The notes: generated by a model not told the origin, from the sequence alone. Counted from the stretch's first letter, positions 8,572 through 17,700 are shown. The stretch is 46,622 bases of DNA from Bacteroidota bacterium (GCA_018268085.1 JAFDXE010000033.1:1-46622), one strand, 5' to 3'. Numbers and translations are program-made.

Positions 8572-9672
8572 ATGAAACATTCTGTCGTTTTACTTTGTAC
8601 GATCATCTTATTTAATTCCTTTCCCAATACACCTGTAAAAAAGAATACGATAGTACAGCCTGTTGCTGATACCATTCTTTTTCCGGGTGAATCTCATTTC
8701 TTAAATGTGCAGCAACTCACTTTTGGTGGAGACAATGCCGAAGCCTATTTCAGCTTTGACGGGAAATACCTCATCTTTCAAAAAACAAACCCGAAGCAGG
8801 GCATTATGTGCGACCAGATTTGGATGGGAAAATTACCGGAGAAAAAAGGAGATGCATTCAATCCTAAACTGGTAAGTACCGGTACCGGGCGTACTACCTG
8901 TGCTGCATTTTATCCAAACGGAAAACACATACTGTATGCTTCCACGCATCTGGGTGGGAATGAATGTCCGCCTACACCAGACAGGAGTAAACACGGCAAT
9001 AAATACATCTGGCCGATCTATGAAAGTTTTGACATTTTCAAAGCAGATACCAATGGTCATATTATTAAACAACTTACCAATACAAAAGGCTATGATGCGG
9101 AAGCAACCATTTCGCCTAAAGGAGATAAAATAGTTTTTACGTCTATGAGAGATGGTGATCTTGATTTGTACACAATGGATTTAAATGGTAAACATGTAAA
9201 AAGAATTACCAGTACGCTGGGTTATGATGGCGGTGCATGGTTTAGTCCGGACGGGAAAAAAATAATCTGGCGTGCATCCAGGCCCACTACTGAGGAAGAA
9301 ATTAAAGAGTATAAGGAACTGCTTGCCGAAAATTTAGTGGCGCCTACACATATGGAAGTTTGGATTGCCAATGCAGATGGAACTGATCCGCACCAGGTAA
9401 CAAACCTCGAACAGGCAAACTGGGCACCAAATTTTACGCCCGATGGCAAGCACTTTATCTTTTGCAGCAACCACGAATACAAAAGAGGGTTCCCTTTCAA
9501 TATGTACATCGCCGGTTTAGATGGTTCCAATGTACAGAAGATTTCAAGAGATAAAGGCTTTGATGCATTTCCTATGTTCACCCGTGACGGGAAAAAATTT
9601 GTGTTTTGCAGTAACCGCAATAACGGGGGCACACATGATACAAATATTTTTATTGCAGACTGGCTGGAGTAG
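8572..9672 (+). CDS. Secreted TolB-like beta-propeller (PD40/WD40-like) protein
   Basis: Exported protein of 366 residues with an N-terminal hydrophobic signal (MKHSVVLLCTIILFNSF). The body is a series of PD40 blades, each built on a (S/P)DGKxIxF core: FDGKYLIFQKT, YPNGKHILYAST, SPKGDKIVFTSMRDGDLDLY, SPDGKKIIWRAS, TPDGKHFIFCSN and TRDGKKFVFCSN, the last two followed by NMYIAGLDG and TNIFIADWLE. Six visible blades fit a six- or seven-bladed propeller as in the C-terminal half of TolB. There are no Tol-Pal partners nearby, so this is not TolB itself; such stand-alone propellers are often of unknown function. Its stop is followed at once by a heptamer array. Confidence 0.9.
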   Translation: MKHSVVLLCTIILFNSFPNTPVKKNTIVQPVADTILFPGESHFLNVQQLTFGGDNAEAYFSFDGKYLIFQKTNPKQGIMCDQIWMGKLPEKKGDAFNPKLVSTGTGRTTCAAFYPNGKHILYASTHLGGNECPPTPDRSKHGNKYIWPIYESFDIFKADTNGHIIKQLTNTKGYDAEATISPKGDKIVFTSMRDGDLDLYTMDLNGKHVKRITSTLGYDGGAWFSPDGKKIIWRASRPTTEEEIKEYKELLAENLVAPTHMEVWIANADGTDPHQVTNLEQANWAPNFTPDGKHFIFCSNHEYKRGFPFNMYIAGLDGSNVQKISRDKGFDAFPMFTRDGKKFVFCSNRNNGGTHDTNIFIADWLE

Positions 9673-9673
9673 G

Positions 9674-9742
9674 GTTGAATGCTGAATGGTGAATGATGAA
9701 TTATGAATTATGAATTGTGAATGCTGAATTATGAATGCTGAA
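9674..9742 (+). repeat. 7-bp-period array (TGAATNN heptamers) directly 3' of the beta-propeller gene
   Basis: Nine to ten consecutive heptamers TGAATGC, TGAATGG, TGAATGA, TGAATTA, TGAATTG and variants begin 2 bases after the stop codon. It has the same unit and the same sense orientation relative to the upstream gene as the array at 7513-7573. Confidence 0.9.
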
Positions 9743-9810
9743 GAAAATACGTTGAATGAAGTGCTGAATTACATTCCAATGCGGCAGTATTCTCGAAGCT
9801 ACCAGCTAAA

Positions 9811-9858
9811 AGCTCATCGCTCACAGCTCACCGCTCACCGCTGCTTCCTCACAGCTCT
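9811..9858 (-). repeat. 7-bp-period array (GCNGTGA heptamers) overlapping the yfcE-like stop codon
   Basis: On the minus strand GCTGTGA, then GCGGTGA twice, GCTGTGA and GCGATGA in 7-base register (one slightly irregular unit). The stop codon of the phosphodiesterase gene (TGA, 9849-9851) is itself part of the first unit. The unit differs from TGAATNN but has the same period and also carries TGA. Confidence 0.82.
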
Positions 9859-10349
9859 ATCACCTCACAATCCTTTATTTCTTTACCATCAATCGCAAAC
9901 CTTACAATTGTTCTTACCTTATGCCATCCCTGTTTTCCTGCAGCGCCGGGATTAATATGCAGGCAGGAGAGTTTTTCATCGTACATCACTTTTAAAATAT
10001 GAGAGTGTCCGCTGATGAAGAGTGTTGAAGCGTGTGCAATAATTTCATTTTTTACATTGGGAGCATAACGGCCCGGGTAGCCGCCGATGTGTTGCATATA
10101 CACTTGTACCGATTCACAGTTGAAATGAAGTTTTTCCGGGAACTCGGCCCTGATGTCTCTTCCATCTATATTGCCATACACGCCTCTTAAAGGCAACCCG
10201 GATTGATCCCGCAGTTGGTGGGCCAGTTTGATCGTACCGAAATCACCTGCATGCCATATTTCATCGCATTGTTTGAAATGGGTGAAAACACTTTCATCAA
10301 GAAAGTTATGTGTATCTGATATGAGTCCGATCCGGGTCAATGAACGCAA
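9849..10349 (-). CDS. YfcE/MJ0936-type metallophosphodiesterase
   Basis: Cytosolic calcineurin-like phosphoesterase, 166 residues, the usual size of the YfcE/MJ0936 subfamily that hydrolyses phosphodiesters with Mn or Ni; natural substrate not established. Metal-ligand motifs are all present: GLISDTHN (first Asp/His), HAGDFG, YGNIDGRD (Asn in GN), and GHSHILK (paired His), followed by INPGAAG. The start is TTG at 10349, because no ATG precedes the conserved N terminus in frame; another TTG at 10340 is an alternative. It is divergent from hmgA and ends within a heptamer array. Confidence 0.93.
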   Translation of the reverse strand: MRSLTRIGLISDTHNFLDESVFTHFKQCDEIWHAGDFGTIKLAHQLRDQSGLPLRGVYGNIDGRDIRAEFPEKLHFNCESVQVYMQHIGGYPGRYAPNVKNEIIAHASTLFISGHSHILKVMYDEKLSCLHINPGAAGKQGWHKVRTIVRFAIDGKEIKDCEVIEL

Positions 10350-10358
10350 ATTAAATTG

Positions 10359-10366
10359 TACATTTG
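10359..10366 (+). promoter_or_regulatory. Putative -7 box TACATTTG upstream of hmgA
   Basis: Exact TAnnTTTG match in the 74-base divergent gap, about 58 bases before ATG 10424. It lies inside the possible N-terminal extension of hmgA (10364 onward), which supports the shorter start. The -33 element is weak. Confidence 0.42.
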
Positions 10367-10423
10367 ACAGGAAAAATTAAATTAATTATTTGTTATTCAT
10401 CACTTCTAATTTTCTTTCGATAT

Positions 10424-11581
10424 ATGCCTCATTATTATTCACTCGGAACCATTCCTCATAAACGGCACACACAGTTCAGGAAGCCTGATGGCGGACTGTA
10501 CGCCGAACAATTATTTTCTACAGAAGGATTTTCGAACGACTATTCACTGCTGTATCATACACATGCACCCACGCTGATCGTAAAATGCGATGAGCCGGTA
10601 AACGTAATGCCGAAAATTGCTGAAGAAAAAATGCTCAAACACCGCAGCTTTGAAGGATTCAACATAAAGCCCGTGGCAGATTTTTTAGAGAGCCGCAAAG
10701 CGGTGCTGGTGAATAATGACTGCCACATTGTGCTGGCGGCACCTCAACAAAGCATGACTGATTATTTCTACAAAAATGCAGATGCAGATGAAATGATATT
10801 TGTTCATGAAGGAAGTGGCGTTGTAAAAACCTGCTACGGCGAATTGCCGTTCAGCTATGGTGATTATATTGTAATTCCGCGTGGTTGTATTTACCAGGTT
10901 CATTTTAATTCGGAGAACAACAGGTTGTTTATGGTAGAATCGTTTACTCCTATCCGTTACCCAAAGCGATACCTCAGTAAGTACGGGCAGTTGATGGAAC
11001 ATTCACCATACTGTGAGAGAGATATCCGTACGCCACAGAACCTGCAAACATTTGATGAGAAGGGAGATTTTGTTATTAAAACAAAGAAGAAAGGCATGCT
11101 CTATGGCATTCATTACGGAACACATCCGTTTGATGTAGTTGGATGGGATGGATATTGTTACCCTTATATTTTCAGTATACATGATTTTGAACCGATAACC
11201 GGGCGTGTACACCAGCCACCACCGGTTCACCAGACTTTTGAAACAGACGCATTTGTAGTTTGTTCTTTTGTACCGAGGTTGTATGACTATCACCCTGAAT
11301 CCATACCGGCTCCTTATAACCACAGCAATATCGACAGCGATGAGTTGCTCTATTATGTAGATGGTGATTTTATGAGCCGTAAGCATGTAACCAGGGGAAT
11401 GATCACATTGCATCCGGCGGGCATACCGCATGGTCCGCATCCGGGAACAGTAGAAAAAAGCATCGGCGCCAAAGAAACAAAAGAACTTGCCGTAATGGTT
11501 GATACTTTTCGCCCGTTGCAATTAACCGAAGCAGCATTGGAAATAGAGAATGACGGATATGTGATGAGTTGGGCTGAGTAG
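10424..11581 (+). CDS. hmgA: Homogentisate 1,2-dioxygenase
   Basis: Iron(II) cupin dioxygenase opening the homogentisate ring to maleylacetoacetate in tyrosine/phenylalanine catabolism; cytosolic. 385 residues from ATG 10424 (MPHYYSLGTIPHKRHTQFR, the family's usual beginning); a longer frame from 10364 adds a non-conserved hydrophobic tail and overlaps the -7 box. Family motifs: FDVVGWDGYCYPYIFSIHDF and then GRVHQPPPVHQTFET, plus an NHSNIDSDE segment near residue 300 and HPAGIPHGPHPG near 326-338, which supply the expected His and acidic iron ligands. By comparison with the human enzyme the acidic ligand should be in DSDE, its exact position being uncertain by eye. No other genes of the pathway are adjacent. 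Confidence 0.93.
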   Translation: MPHYYSLGTIPHKRHTQFRKPDGGLYAEQLFSTEGFSNDYSLLYHTHAPTLIVKCDEPVNVMPKIAEEKMLKHRSFEGFNIKPVADFLESRKAVLVNNDCHIVLAAPQQSMTDYFYKNADADEMIFVHEGSGVVKTCYGELPFSYGDYIVIPRGCIYQVHFNSENNRLFMVESFTPIRYPKRYLSKYGQLMEHSPYCERDIRTPQNLQTFDEKGDFVIKTKKKGMLYGIHYGTHPFDVVGWDGYCYPYIFSIHDFEPITGRVHQPPPVHQTFETDAFVVCSFVPRLYDYHPESIPAPYNHSNIDSDELLYYVDGDFMSRKHVTRGMITLHPAGIPHGPHPGTVEKSIGAKETKELAVMVDTFRPLQLTEAALEIENDGYVMSWAE

Positions 11582-11588
11582 GTGGGGA

Positions 11589-11637
11589 TTAGCTAACTGG
11601 TTAATGCGCTGATGTGCTTATGTGTTGATTGGTTGAG
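11589..11637 (+). repeat. Degenerate 7-bp-period array 3' of hmgA
   Basis: TTAGCTA, ACTGGTT, AATGCGC, TGATGTG, CTTATGT, GTTGATT, GGTTGAG: a loose heptad pattern that starts 7 bases after the hmgA stop. More degenerate than the other three arrays, so its membership is a judgement by eye. Confidence 0.55.
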
Positions 11638-11754
11638 GGGCTTATCCAGGAAAGATTAATCAAGCCTGTTTGTTGTTTTTGCAAAATGCAGAGAAGATTG
11701 TTTTTGGAGTGCTTGAAAGTTTTTTTTAAATTGTTAGTATAAAAATCTTTCACC

Positions 11755-12162
11755 ATGCTCAAATTTCAAGAAATAAAAACAGGAGATTACGTTTTTGCCG
11801 ACAATGACGGCGATAAAAAACGTGGAGAAGTTACAAATCTTAACAACGATGAAAAGCAGGTTTGTGTAGATACCGGGGCACAGGAATTTTGGTACGAGAT
11901 GGATCAGCTTTCGGCATTACCCATAACAGATGAAGAGCTGACCAACCTGAAGTTTCATAAACAGGTAAATGAAGATGGCACGGTAAAATATTCGAAAGGA
12001 GCATTCAGGATGCTCATTCCTTCTCAAAATGATTTTTCGAAAATGGAAATATGGTACAGGGATGAAAAAAGGCATATAACCAATGCTATTAGTGTACACA
12101 ACCTTCAGAACCATTTTTACGAAATGACCAAAGTTCATCTGAATGATGAATCATTTGATTGA
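11755..12162 (+). CDS. Hypothetical protein, resembles small Bacteroidota 'phage-type' domain protein
   Basis: Function unknown, 135 residues, soluble, acidic. The order of elements is suggestive: KFQEIKTGDYVFAD near the N terminus, a short barrel-like stretch, LPITDEELTNLKFHK in the middle, FRMLIPSQ strand, and ISVHNLQNHFYEMTKVHLN at the end. Many small proteins in Bacteroidota genomes and prophages share the arrangement 'LRIGNYV ... PITEEWLxKxGF ... VHQLQNLYFALTGEEL' and this protein looks like a diverged member (pattern memory, not a search). It is single and ends 22 bases before a strong bidirectional terminator. Confidence 0.75.
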   Translation: MLKFQEIKTGDYVFADNDGDKKRGEVTNLNNDEKQVCVDTGAQEFWYEMDQLSALPITDEELTNLKFHKQVNEDGTVKYSKGAFRMLIPSQNDFSKMEIWYRDEKRHITNAISVHNLQNHFYEMTKVHLNDESFD

Positions 12163-12183
12163 TCGGCAAGCATTACTAAATGA

Positions 12184-12209
12184 AAAATCCTCCCGGCAGG
12201 GAGGATTTT
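12184..12209. terminator. Bidirectional intrinsic terminator between convergent small genes
   Basis: Stem TCCTCCC/GGGAGGA (12188-12194 with 12199-12205), loop GGCA, flanked by A on the left and T on the right, so it can act on both strands. The identical stem occurs again at 12587-12606. Confidence 0.88.
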
Positions 12210-12228
12210 CTGTATGTGGAATGTCGTA

Positions 12229-12471
12229 TTAATTCACTTTCATGTCCTGTGTTTCTTTTGTAGCAGCAGAACCTTGTTTTTTAGCTTTTTGCCTGGCTTC
12301 TGCTTTTTTTATTCTTGCGGCATTTTTTTCAGCCCTCATATCCTTAATTGTTTCTTTTTTCTGAGGAGCAGTTTGAGTAGTTGGTGCAGGCAAAGCAGTT
12401 TTTTTCTGTTGTGCTGATACCATTACTGAAAGGCTTAAAAAAATACCGGTTAGGAGTACTAATTTTTTCAT
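12229..12471 (-). CDS. Small secreted basic protein
   Basis: Function unknown. 80 residues with a clean signal peptide (MKKLVLLTGIFLSLSVMVSA, then QQKK), a short Pro/Thr/Gln-rich linker, and a lysine/alanine-rich predicted helix (MRAEKNAARIKKAEARQKAKK). Similar short Lys/Ala-rich exported proteins are frequent in Bacteroidota without assigned roles. It is bracketed by two terminators carrying the same 7-bp stem (12184-12209 and 12581-12610), so it is a self-contained transcription unit. Confidence 0.75.
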   Translation of the reverse strand: MKKLVLLTGIFLSLSVMVSAQQKKTALPAPTTQTAPQKKETIKDMRAEKNAARIKKAEARQKAKKQGSAATKETQDMKVN

Positions 12472-12547
12472 GATGATTTTTTTAATATTTAAAATTAAGC
12501 ATTGTAGGCAGGTAAACTATTAGCGTTAACAGCGTTACAACCGTGTT

Positions 12548-12555
12548 CAAATATA
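12548..12555 (-). promoter_or_regulatory. Putative -7 box TATATTTG for the small secreted protein gene
   Basis: Exact TAnnTTTG match on the minus strand 77 bases before the start codon. An alternative TAGTTTAC lies closer to the gene, about 18 bases after a TTG, so the exact promoter is open. Confidence 0.33.
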
Positions 12556-12580
12556 CATTTCTTTATAAACACTGAAAAAT

Positions 12581-12610
12581 AAAAAATCCTCCCGGTTAAG
12601 GGAGGATTTT
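12581..12610 (-). terminator. Intrinsic terminator of rpsA
   Basis: Stem TCCTCCC/GGGAGGA (12587-12593 with 12600-12606), loop GGTTAA, followed on the minus strand by six T. It lies 20 bases past the rpsA stop. A flanking T run on the other side would make it work in both directions. Confidence 0.88.
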
Positions 12611-12629
12611 ACTATCTGTATGAATTTGA

Positions 12630-14627
12630 TTATTCTGCTTTAGGTTCTTCAGCAGCATTATCGGATTGCTCCGTTTTTGTTGCGTCACCTGATGCAGCGT
12701 CACTGTCCATTTTGGCTTTCAGGCCGGCCAGTACACCAAGATCTCCGAGCGTTGCTTTTTCTACTTTGCTCTGAATGTTTTTCACAGCTTTTTTGGTAGA
12801 TTCAGCTTCTGCTCTTTTCTCCTTCATTTCAATTTGCTTTTCTTCTTCTTTTTCACGTTCCCACAAGCGGGTATGGCTTAACACGATCCGTTTGTCGTTA
12901 CGATCAAATTCAATTACCATGAAGCTGGCAGTTTCATCAGCGCCGATGGTTTTACCATCTTCTTTTGCCAGGTGTCTTGCAGGAGCATATCCTTCCAATC
13001 CGTAAGGCAATTGAACCACTGCACCTTTATCATCTTTCTTGATAACCGTTCCTTCATGTACAGATCCTTCAGCAAATACAGATTCCAGGGAATTCCATGG
13101 ATCTTCTTCAATTTGCTTGTGACCTAACTGGAGTTTACGTCCGTCTTTATCGATGTTAAGGATCACCACTTCAATCTGGTTACCTACTTTCGTGTATTCG
13201 TTCGGGTTATTGAAACGTTTTAACCAGCTTAAATCGCTGATATGGATCATACCGCCAATTCCTGTTGACAATTCAACAAATACGCCATAAGGAGTGATGT
13301 TTTTCACTGTTCCCATATGACGGCTTTGTTCAGGGAATTTGGTTTCGATCGTGCTCCATGGATCTTCTGTCATTTGTTTGATAGAAAGACTCATTTTGCG
13401 AGTTTCTTTATCCAGCGTAACTACTTTTGCTTCATACTCATCTCCTAATTTGAAGAATTCTTTGGCATTGATAGGGGTGTTGGCCCATGTAATTTCACTT
13501 ACGTGTACCAATCCTTCTACGCCCGGCATGATTTCAAGAAATGCACCGTAGTCTTCAATATTCACCACTTTACCTTTTACGATTTCACCTTCTTTCAGGT
13601 TTTCAGCAAGGGTATCCCATGGGTGAGGAGTAAGTTGTTTTAAACCTAAGCTGATACGTTTCTTATCATCATCAAAATCCAATACCACTACGTTCAGTTT
13701 CTGATCCATCTTCAATACTTCTGAAGGATGGTTGATACGTCCCCATGAAATATCAGTGATATACAATAAACCGTCTAAGCCGCCAAGATCGAGGAATGCA
13801 CCAAAGTCAGTGATGTTTTTGATCGTTCCTTCCAATACCTGTCCTTTTTCCAGTTTACCGATGATTTCAGCTCTTTGTGCTTCAATATCGCTTTCAATAA
13901 GTGCTTTGTGAGATACAACGGCATTTTTAATGGCTTCGTTGATCTTAACCACTTTAAATTCCATTGTTTTTCCAACGAACTGATCGTAATCCGTAACCGG
14001 TTTAACGTCGATCTGAGAACCTGGTAAGAACGTTTCCATACCAAAAACATCTACGATCAAACCACCTTTCGTTTTGCTGGTAACCAAACCAGTAACGATT
14101 TCACCGGTTTTATTTACTTCTACGATTCTTTCCCATGCCCTGGTAATCCTTGCAGATTTGCGGCTCAGGTTAAGATTTCCTTCCCTGTCTTCTTTTTCTA
14201 CAACCATTACTTCAATTACATCTCCTACTTTAACGCCTCCGGGAATATCCCTGAATTCGTTCAAAGAGATCAGTCCGTCGCTTTTGAATCCAATGTTCAC
14301 AACAGCGTCCGTTTTGGTTAATGATTCAACAGTTGCCTGGATCATTTCACCATCATTGATTTGCTTGAATGTGTTGTCGTACACAGAATCATATTTTGCT
14401 TTTTCATCAGCAGTATATGCTACCACGTTACGTTTGTCCCTGCTCCAGTCGAAATCATCATGTGCAGTTTCCACACGTGGTTCGAATTTTTGTGCAGGCG
14501 TTGAAACAGCAGGAGCCGGTGTTTCAACGGCAACAGGATCATTTGTTGTCGCAGTACCTTCTGCTGCACCGGCAGCCAAAGATTCCTGATCTTCTGCGTT
14601 TAGTTGTTTGTTAATATTAAATGACAT
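12630..14627 (-). CDS. rpsA: 30S ribosomal protein S1
   Basis: RNA-binding ribosomal protein that helps mRNA bind the 30S subunit, an important role in Bacteroidota, where Shine-Dalgarno pairing is little used. The 665 residues contain an N-terminal extension (1-90, low complexity, acidic), six S1 (OB-fold) domains at about 93-157, 174-242, 260-330, 347-417, 434-504 and 520-585, and a charged helical tail (586-665). Typical repeat cores: NITDFGAFLDLGGLDGLLYI, NIEDYGAFLEIMPGVEGLVH and NITPYGVFVELSTGIGGMIH. It has its own promoter, a hairpin just before the start codon, and its own terminator. Confidence 0.97.
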   Translation of the reverse strand: MSFNINKQLNAEDQESLAAGAAEGTATTNDPVAVETPAPAVSTPAQKFEPRVETAHDDFDWSRDKRNVVAYTADEKAKYDSVYDNTFKQINDGEMIQATVESLTKTDAVVNIGFKSDGLISLNEFRDIPGGVKVGDVIEVMVVEKEDREGNLNLSRKSARITRAWERIVEVNKTGEIVTGLVTSKTKGGLIVDVFGMETFLPGSQIDVKPVTDYDQFVGKTMEFKVVKINEAIKNAVVSHKALIESDIEAQRAEIIGKLEKGQVLEGTIKNITDFGAFLDLGGLDGLLYITDISWGRINHPSEVLKMDQKLNVVVLDFDDDKKRISLGLKQLTPHPWDTLAENLKEGEIVKGKVVNIEDYGAFLEIMPGVEGLVHVSEITWANTPINAKEFFKLGDEYEAKVVTLDKETRKMSLSIKQMTEDPWSTIETKFPEQSRHMGTVKNITPYGVFVELSTGIGGMIHISDLSWLKRFNNPNEYTKVGNQIEVVILNIDKDGRKLQLGHKQIEEDPWNSLESVFAEGSVHEGTVIKKDDKGAVVQLPYGLEGYAPARHLAKEDGKTIGADETASFMVIEFDRNDKRIVLSHTRLWEREKEEEKQIEMKEKRAEAESTKKAVKNIQSKVEKATLGDLGVLAGLKAKMDSDAASGDATKTEQSDNAAEEPKAE

Positions 14628-14634
14628 ATAAATA

Positions 14635-14655
14635 CCCCGTGGTTTTTTAACGGGG
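14635..14655 (-). promoter_or_regulatory. Leader hairpin immediately before the rpsA start codon
   Basis: On the minus strand CCCCGT (14655-14650 side) pairs with ACGGGG ending 7 bases before ATG, with a 9-nt A-rich loop (TAAAAAACC). The position over the ribosome entry site suggests translational control, as S1 is known to regulate its own synthesis in enterobacteria; here this is inference. Confidence 0.55.
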
Positions 14656-14658
14656 CTG

Positions 14659-14690
14659 CAAAACTACTGATTTATTCCGGTATAATTAAA
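14659..14690 (-). promoter_or_regulatory. Promoter of rpsA: TTTA - 20 nt - TAGTTTTG
   Basis: The -7 box TAGTTTTG (14659-14666) matches the consensus exactly. TTTA (14687-14690) is one base off the -33 TTTG, with a 20-base spacer close to the preferred 19. The transcript would begin just before the leader hairpin. Confidence 0.62.
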
Positions 14691-14735
14691 TAAAATCCGG
14701 TGTGGACAAGGCTTGTAACCCATTTTGTATAAAAG

Positions 14736-14761
14736 AAAAACCCGTCACTCGGACGGGCTTT
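14736..14761 (-). terminator. Intrinsic terminator of the 1056-residue T9SS protein gene
   Basis: Stem CCCGTC/GACGGG (14741-14746 with 14752-14757) extended by flanking A/T pairs, 5-nt loop, T run on the minus strand. Lies about 28 bases past the stop. Confidence 0.87.
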
Positions 14762-14788
14762 CTGTTATTTATGTAAAGAGCGCAATTC

Positions 14789-17700
14789 TTAACGGATCAC
14801 AACTCTTCCGGATTTGATCATTTTACCGGAATTATCGTAAAGAACAACGATGTACGTTCCTTTTGGTTCTTTGCTCAGGTCAACGTCCATTCTCTGGTAA
14901 GGTGCCAGTTGATTGAATGTTTTGCTGAACAATCTCCTTCCTGTTGCATCATAAACCTGCAGGTAAGGAGCTTTAGTACGAATGTCGTTAATTCCACCAT
15001 CGTTATACCTAACCTGGAACACACCTGAAGATGGGTTTGGCCAGATGAACAAAGTAGTTGATGCAGAATCTCCGATATTGATGTTTGCACTTACTCTGCC
15101 ACTACACATGTTAGGATCAATCAGGTCAACTGAATAATCTCCAATTCCGTAGTTTCCGAAGTTAGCTTCGTATGTATTGCTGTTTGCACCTGGAATGGCT
15201 TCACCCTGGTAGAACCACTGGTATGTAGCCGTTGAAGACGGATCAGGTGTAACATTAGCTTTCAACTCAGTTCTTAAACCAGGATAAATATTCTGGTAAG
15301 GAGTTGCAGTGATACTGATAGCTCTGTCAGGAGAGTAAACGTTTACTGGTACCAGAACCGGGTCTGGAGGACAAACAGGATCTGAAACAGTAACCGTGTA
15401 TACTGTAGGAAGTGTTGGAGCTGCATAAACAGTTGTTGCCGCACCTCCTGTATAAGGAATTGTTCCTGCTGCATCTGTAAAGAGTCCGGTTGTTGGGCTC
15501 CAGATACCTGTATAAGGTGCAGTTGATGTAGTTGTATATGTTAATGACAATGTCCAGTCGGTAAGAGAACCTTCATCTGGTGTTGCATAATCATACAATC
15601 CAATTGTCCATGTTCCATCAGGTACTGAATAAAGATCAGCAAAGCTGCTTGCTGTGCAAACGCCGCTTGCCAACAATGAACTTGCACATGATGGAGGGAA
15701 TCCCGGAGGAACGGTAGTATAAGCATCTGGTGCGAATGTACCTGTCCATGGTTCTGTGCCGGCATCTAAGAATACGGTACCGGTAGAACTAATAACGGTA
15801 TTCACCAAACCTACGGTAGTTGCACCAGGACCTCCTGTTGCATTCATAGCATAGTCAAGGCTTAATACTTGTCCGTTTGGTGCTTTTAATGCAATGATCA
15901 GGTCTCCTGCATAAGTATGCGTTGCATTTAAAGTAACAGCAGCACCTGTAACAACTGCTCCGGCCGGAAGTGGTGGTACAGTTATAGAACTTGTTACACC
16001 TACTCCGTCAGCAACGTCAGGAACAAGCAGGTTGATTGTACCTGAAGAATAAGAATCTGTAGAATATAAAATTCCGGGAGGTGTTGTAGTAATAGAAAGT
16101 TGAACAGGAGAACCGGCAGGGATCGGGTTACATGTTGTGTAAGAAGCCGGATCTACATTTATTACCTGTGGATTTACGGTTAATGATACGATATCACTGA
16201 AGTCGATAGCAGTACAACCACCACTCATCAGTAAACGATAACGGTAACCGGTATTTGCAGCAGTTACAAAAGCAATGGTAAGCGAAGTAGTGTTAACGCC
16301 TGAATAGCTTGTGCTATTTGCAAGGTTTGTCCATGGAGCTCCGGTACCAGCTTGTTCCTGCCATTGATAAGTGAGCAAAGTACCTACGGTATTTGCACTC
16401 AGTGTAACTGAACTGCCACAAGTTGTTGTAACATCTGTAGGCTGTGTTGTAAACGCACCCTGTACGCAAGGAATAATATTAACGGTATAATCTTCTGTTT
16501 CACCATAACCGATGAATGCGTCTGTACATGCATCAGTAGGTCCGAAATCGTTTAAGAATTGTACCCTAACCCTCATTCTTGTTTGACCGAGAACAGCAGT
16601 AGAAGGAACGTTGATATTTGCATTCAGTGTTCCGCCGGTTGTTGTTCCGATGTAAGAATACTCAGAAGCATCAAATGATCCGCTATGATCGTAATCGATC
16701 CAGATCGCAACAGATTCGTCAAACTGACCACCACCCGCAGTTACAGCTACAGGGTTAGCGATACCCAGTACAACATCGGCAATGGCAACGTTAGGATCAG
16801 CAGTGTAACTAATATATCCGTCTGGCTCACAATCTGAAGTATTGTTCAATTGGTTCAATGTTACGTTCGTAATGATATCTCCATCTGTACAATCTGAAGA
16901 ACCAGGAATACAATAACATTGGTTAGATGGTAATAATGTAACCTGTAAAGGAGTAGAAGTACCGGTTGAACTTGTATTGGCACAGGTTACAATCAGTTGA
17001 TAGTATGTAGAAGCGGTGATGCTTGTTGTTAATGTTGCATTTGTAGCTCCGCCAATATTGCTGAAGCTTCCTGGCGCACCTGTAGCAGAAGACTGCCACT
17101 GGTAACTAACACCACTACCGCAGGTTCCATTGGCTACAGAAAGCGTGAATGGAGTAGCAGGGCAAACTGCCGGATCACTGGAAACAGTAGCTCCCGGATC
17201 AGGTGTGCCTGAACAAGCAGTTGTATTAAAGTCTATGATAAAAGGCATGTCCTGGGGTTCATCTGCATTCGGACCATCAAGCAAAGGAGCCCATCCATCG
17301 GCAGCAGTGTACTGTAAAGCATTATTTCCTGCCTGGGAAGTTGAGCCTGCTACAGTGCTTGCAGGGGAGAAGTTGCTCGTTAGAGCAGCCTGAACACCTA
17401 CCTGCCACTGTACCCAATAATGTCCCGGAGGTAAACTTAAACCTGTGATCGTAGCTTCTGATTTCCAGATTCTCCTGGTTGTGCCCGGAGTACCGGTGAA
17501 AATACGATACATGTTTGCGTTTACTGAATTGGTTAACCGGTTGGTTGTAAGGTCACCATAGATCGGAGTTGGTGTGCCAACAGAAGGATCTGTATCAAAA
17601 ATGGCAAACCTCAATTCTACCACTGGGGAAGTAGCCCCGCCATAACCTGTAGAATAAGAATACACTGAGAATTTGGTTAAATCCCAGGTGCCGCAGGTTA

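Noticed and set aside
9731..9955. Plus-strand frame of 74 codons
   Set aside because: Lies across heptamer repeats and antisense to the phosphodiesterase gene; translation reflects the repeats.
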